The notes beneath the pieces were generated by a model that saw nothing but the letters and a program-made list of their open reading frames with translations, was not told the DNA's origin and searched no databases. Shown here piece after piece: positions 6,301-7,898 of a stretch of DNA of 7,898 nucleotides. How positions within the stretch are numbered: the stretch's first letter is position 1; every line of letters begins with the position of its first letter. The position numbers were made by a program, and so were the translations under genes. Origin of the DNA: Verrucomicrobiales bacterium (GTDB lineage Bacteria; Verrucomicrobiota; Verrucomicrobiia; Verrucomicrobiales; Verrucomicrobiaceae); NCBI GenBank assembly GCA_003453085.1, contig DMMK01000007.1, forward strand, positions 1 to 7,898, written 5' to 3'.

Positions 6301-7898
6301 GAAACTTTTTGCGCCCGGACTCCTGTCCCTCCTGCTCTCCTTGGTGGCGGCTCCCTTGCTGGCAGATGACACAGCGCGCATCGCCGCGCTGGTGGGGACT
6401 GGCGGTGTGGTCACCATCCCGCCGGGGGACTACCATCTGGAGGGGGCAGCGCCTGTGAAGCTCGTGTCCAATAGCACCATCACTGCTTATGGGGCCCGGT
6501 TTCACCTTCCGAAAGTCCTGGGAGACAAGGCGCGCGTGGTCCTGTTTGCCGGACAGGACATCCACCACTTCACTTGGTTAGGCGGTGAGTTTATCGGACA
6601 CGTGTTTGACCCTGCTCAAAAGGACAACACCTGGGAACCCAGTGTGAATACCAAAGGCATCGAGATCACCACTTCGGAAGGAGGTGCCACCCATGACATC
6701 CTTTTTCGCGATGTGAAATCGAACGGCATCGCCGGGGCGGTGATCGGGGTGCATTGCCTCAGTAAAAAAGGTAAGGAAGGAGAGGTCATCACCCCGGCCC
6801 AGCGGGTGGCGGTGGAAAGCTGCACCCTGCTCCGCAGTGGCAAGTTCATGTGGGACTATGGCTACCTGTGGCAGATCCTCACTTGGCCAGAGGCCCATGA
6901 ACCCTGGGAAGTGGAGCGAGCAAAGACGTACTTTCGCATGGATAAACTGCGGCCTGTCATTTCCATCCAGCCGGGAGATGACCGCGTGTTCTTTGCCAAT
7001 GAGGCCGATCCGTGGCCTGTCAGTGCCAGTGCAGAGCCCAAGGAAGCCCTCACCTTTCTGGGGCTGCATTTTCCATCAAACTTGGTTAGGGGGCGCCAAT
7101 ACTTCATCGTGGAGTCCACACCGGAGTTCATCAAAATCGCCGAGACTCCAGGCGGCCCTCCCATCCGGTTTGAGGGCGGCGCAGATGGGGAGCTGATCAT
7201 GGCCCACAATATCTCCGCGACTTATTTGGCCGCTTACGCGCCCACCGGCGGCGGGCCAGGGAAGGGGGCTTTTGACATCACCGGGGCCCATGACGTGCGG
7301 GTCACCGGCTGCCAGCTCAGTGCGATAGGCGACACGATGCACATCCAGCGCAGCCGGAACATCGTCTTCGCGAACAACCACATCCTCGGCAGTCGCATGG
7401 GGGCTTTCTTTCTGGCGGAGTACTGCCAGAACGCCACGATCACCGGTAATCTCGTGGACGGCACCAATGGTTCGCGTGTGGTGAGTGTGGAAAAAAGCTG
7501 CACGGATGTGACGATGACGGGCAACACCTTTCGCAATGGCGGGCGAGGCGCGTGGATCAATCAGCCGGTCAATTTCGTCATGACGGGCAATGTCTTCGTG
7601 AACAACACGACCAAGAACGAGCCCGACATACGGCGTGGTCGCATCTCCTACCGCACGGCCAAGCCGGGAGAATTTCCAGAACTCTACTTCACGATCTATG
7701 AGCCTGGCGCTACTTACGGTCCCATCATTGTGCGCGATAACATCTTCATTCTGGGAGACTCTGCACCCAACGAGGCCGTCACCTTCGCTCCCAACGGCCA
7801 CGACCTGCAGTTCACCGGCAACACGTTCCAGAACAAGGCGGCAACCATCGTCGTGGATCCCAGCTGCAGGAATGCATTGATCGAGCACAATCAAGGAG
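6299..7898 (+). CDS. Secreted right-handed parallel beta-helix protein, 3' end outside the window
   Basis: The frame is open from ATG 6299 to the window edge: 533 complete codons, no stop, so the C-terminus is missing. Residues 1-22 form a signal peptide (MKLFAPGLLSLLLSLVAAPLLA, probable cleavage before DD), implying export. The opening GGVVTIPPGDYHLEG (35-49) is the usual first turn of pectate-lyase-superfamily beta-helices. Repeated helix rungs are clear at about 325-440 and 474-530, with recurring TGN/FxNN turns such as TITGNLVDGTNGS, TMTGNTFRNGG, FVMTGNVFVNN and FTGNTF. Between the helix parts lies a different segment: a Trp-rich stretch (184-205), then a small beta-rich module (about 248-293) with the pattern GRQYFIVE...FIKIAETPGGPPIRF. 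The family includes polysaccharide lyases, hydrolases, epimerases and non-catalytic binders. No catalytic site is identifiable, so activity is undetermined. The start follows the repeated promoter-like element. The frame was translated by hand from the bases. Confidence 0.9.
   Translation, partial: MKLFAPGLLSLLLSLVAAPLLADDTARIAALVGTGGVVTIPPGDYHLEGAAPVKLVSNSTITAYGARFHLPKVLGDKARVVLFAGQDIHHFTWLGGEFIGHVFDPAQKDNTWEPSVNTKGIEITTSEGGATHDILFRDVKSNGIAGAVIGVHCLSKKGKEGEVITPAQRVAVESCTLLRSGKFMWDYGYLWQILTWPEAHEPWEVERAKTYFRMDKLRPVISIQPGDDRVFFANEADPWPVSASAEPKEALTFLGLHFPSNLVRGRQYFIVESTPEFIKIAETPGGPPIRFEGGADGELIMAHNISATYLAAYAPTGGGPGKGAFDITGAHDVRVTGCQLSAIGDTMHIQRSRNIVFANNHILGSRMGAFFLAEYCQNATITGNLVDGTNGSRVVSVEKSCTDVTMTGNTFRNGGRGAWINQPVNFVMTGNVFVNNTTKNEPDIRRGRISYRTAKPGEFPELYFTIYEPGATYGPIIVRDNIFILGDSAPNEAVTFAPNGHDLQFTGNTFQNKAATIVVDPSCRNALIEHNQG

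Overview
The window looks like chromosomal DNA, fairly GC-rich, from a free-living member of the Verrucomicrobia. The main evidence is a surface protein with autotransporter-associated beta-strand repeats and a PEP-CTERM tail (VPEPS, a short hydrophobic stretch, RRRR). That combination is very common in Prosthecobacter/Verrucomicrobium-like genomes. The start regions also fit: they largely lack Shine-Dalgarno sequences. The phylum call is an inference from gene families, not a measured placement.

Layout from left to right. Positions 1-144 hold the leader of the first gene, including a striking sequence element at 59-122. Two co-directional genes follow, 38 bp apart: a short-chain dehydrogenase/reductase (145-942) and a TIM-barrel sugar phosphate isomerase/epimerase-like protein (981-1865). 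This is probably a small sugar or polyol catabolic operon. A PhoD-like metallophosphatase lies on the minus strand (3470-1878) and converges on the isomerase gene with only 12 bp between stop codons. A 225-bp divergent intergenic region (3471-3695) separates it from the 839-residue PEP-CTERM beta-repeat protein (3696-6215). After 83 bp comes a secreted right-handed parallel beta-helix protein (from 6299) that runs off the right edge.

The most interesting signal is a bipartite element that occurs twice, 6178 bp apart. It sits upstream of the dehydrogenase gene (59-122) and upstream of the beta-helix gene (6237-6300). Each copy has an exact 22-bp block, a diverged 21-bp spacer of identical length, and then a second conserved block TAG(C/G)ATTC(A/C)ATCAT. 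The fixed spacing and the exact DNA match suggest an activator site plus a -10 box, so the two genes may belong to one regulon. If so, the beta-helix transcript would begin at or next to its AUG.

As a working picture, the secreted beta-helix protein could act on or bind a polysaccharide outside the cell, while the dehydrogenase and isomerase process released sugars in the cytoplasm. The PEP-CTERM protein would be a surface or matrix component. The phosphatase has no visible link to the rest beyond position. No tRNA, rRNA, CRISPR array, transposase or integrase was seen.
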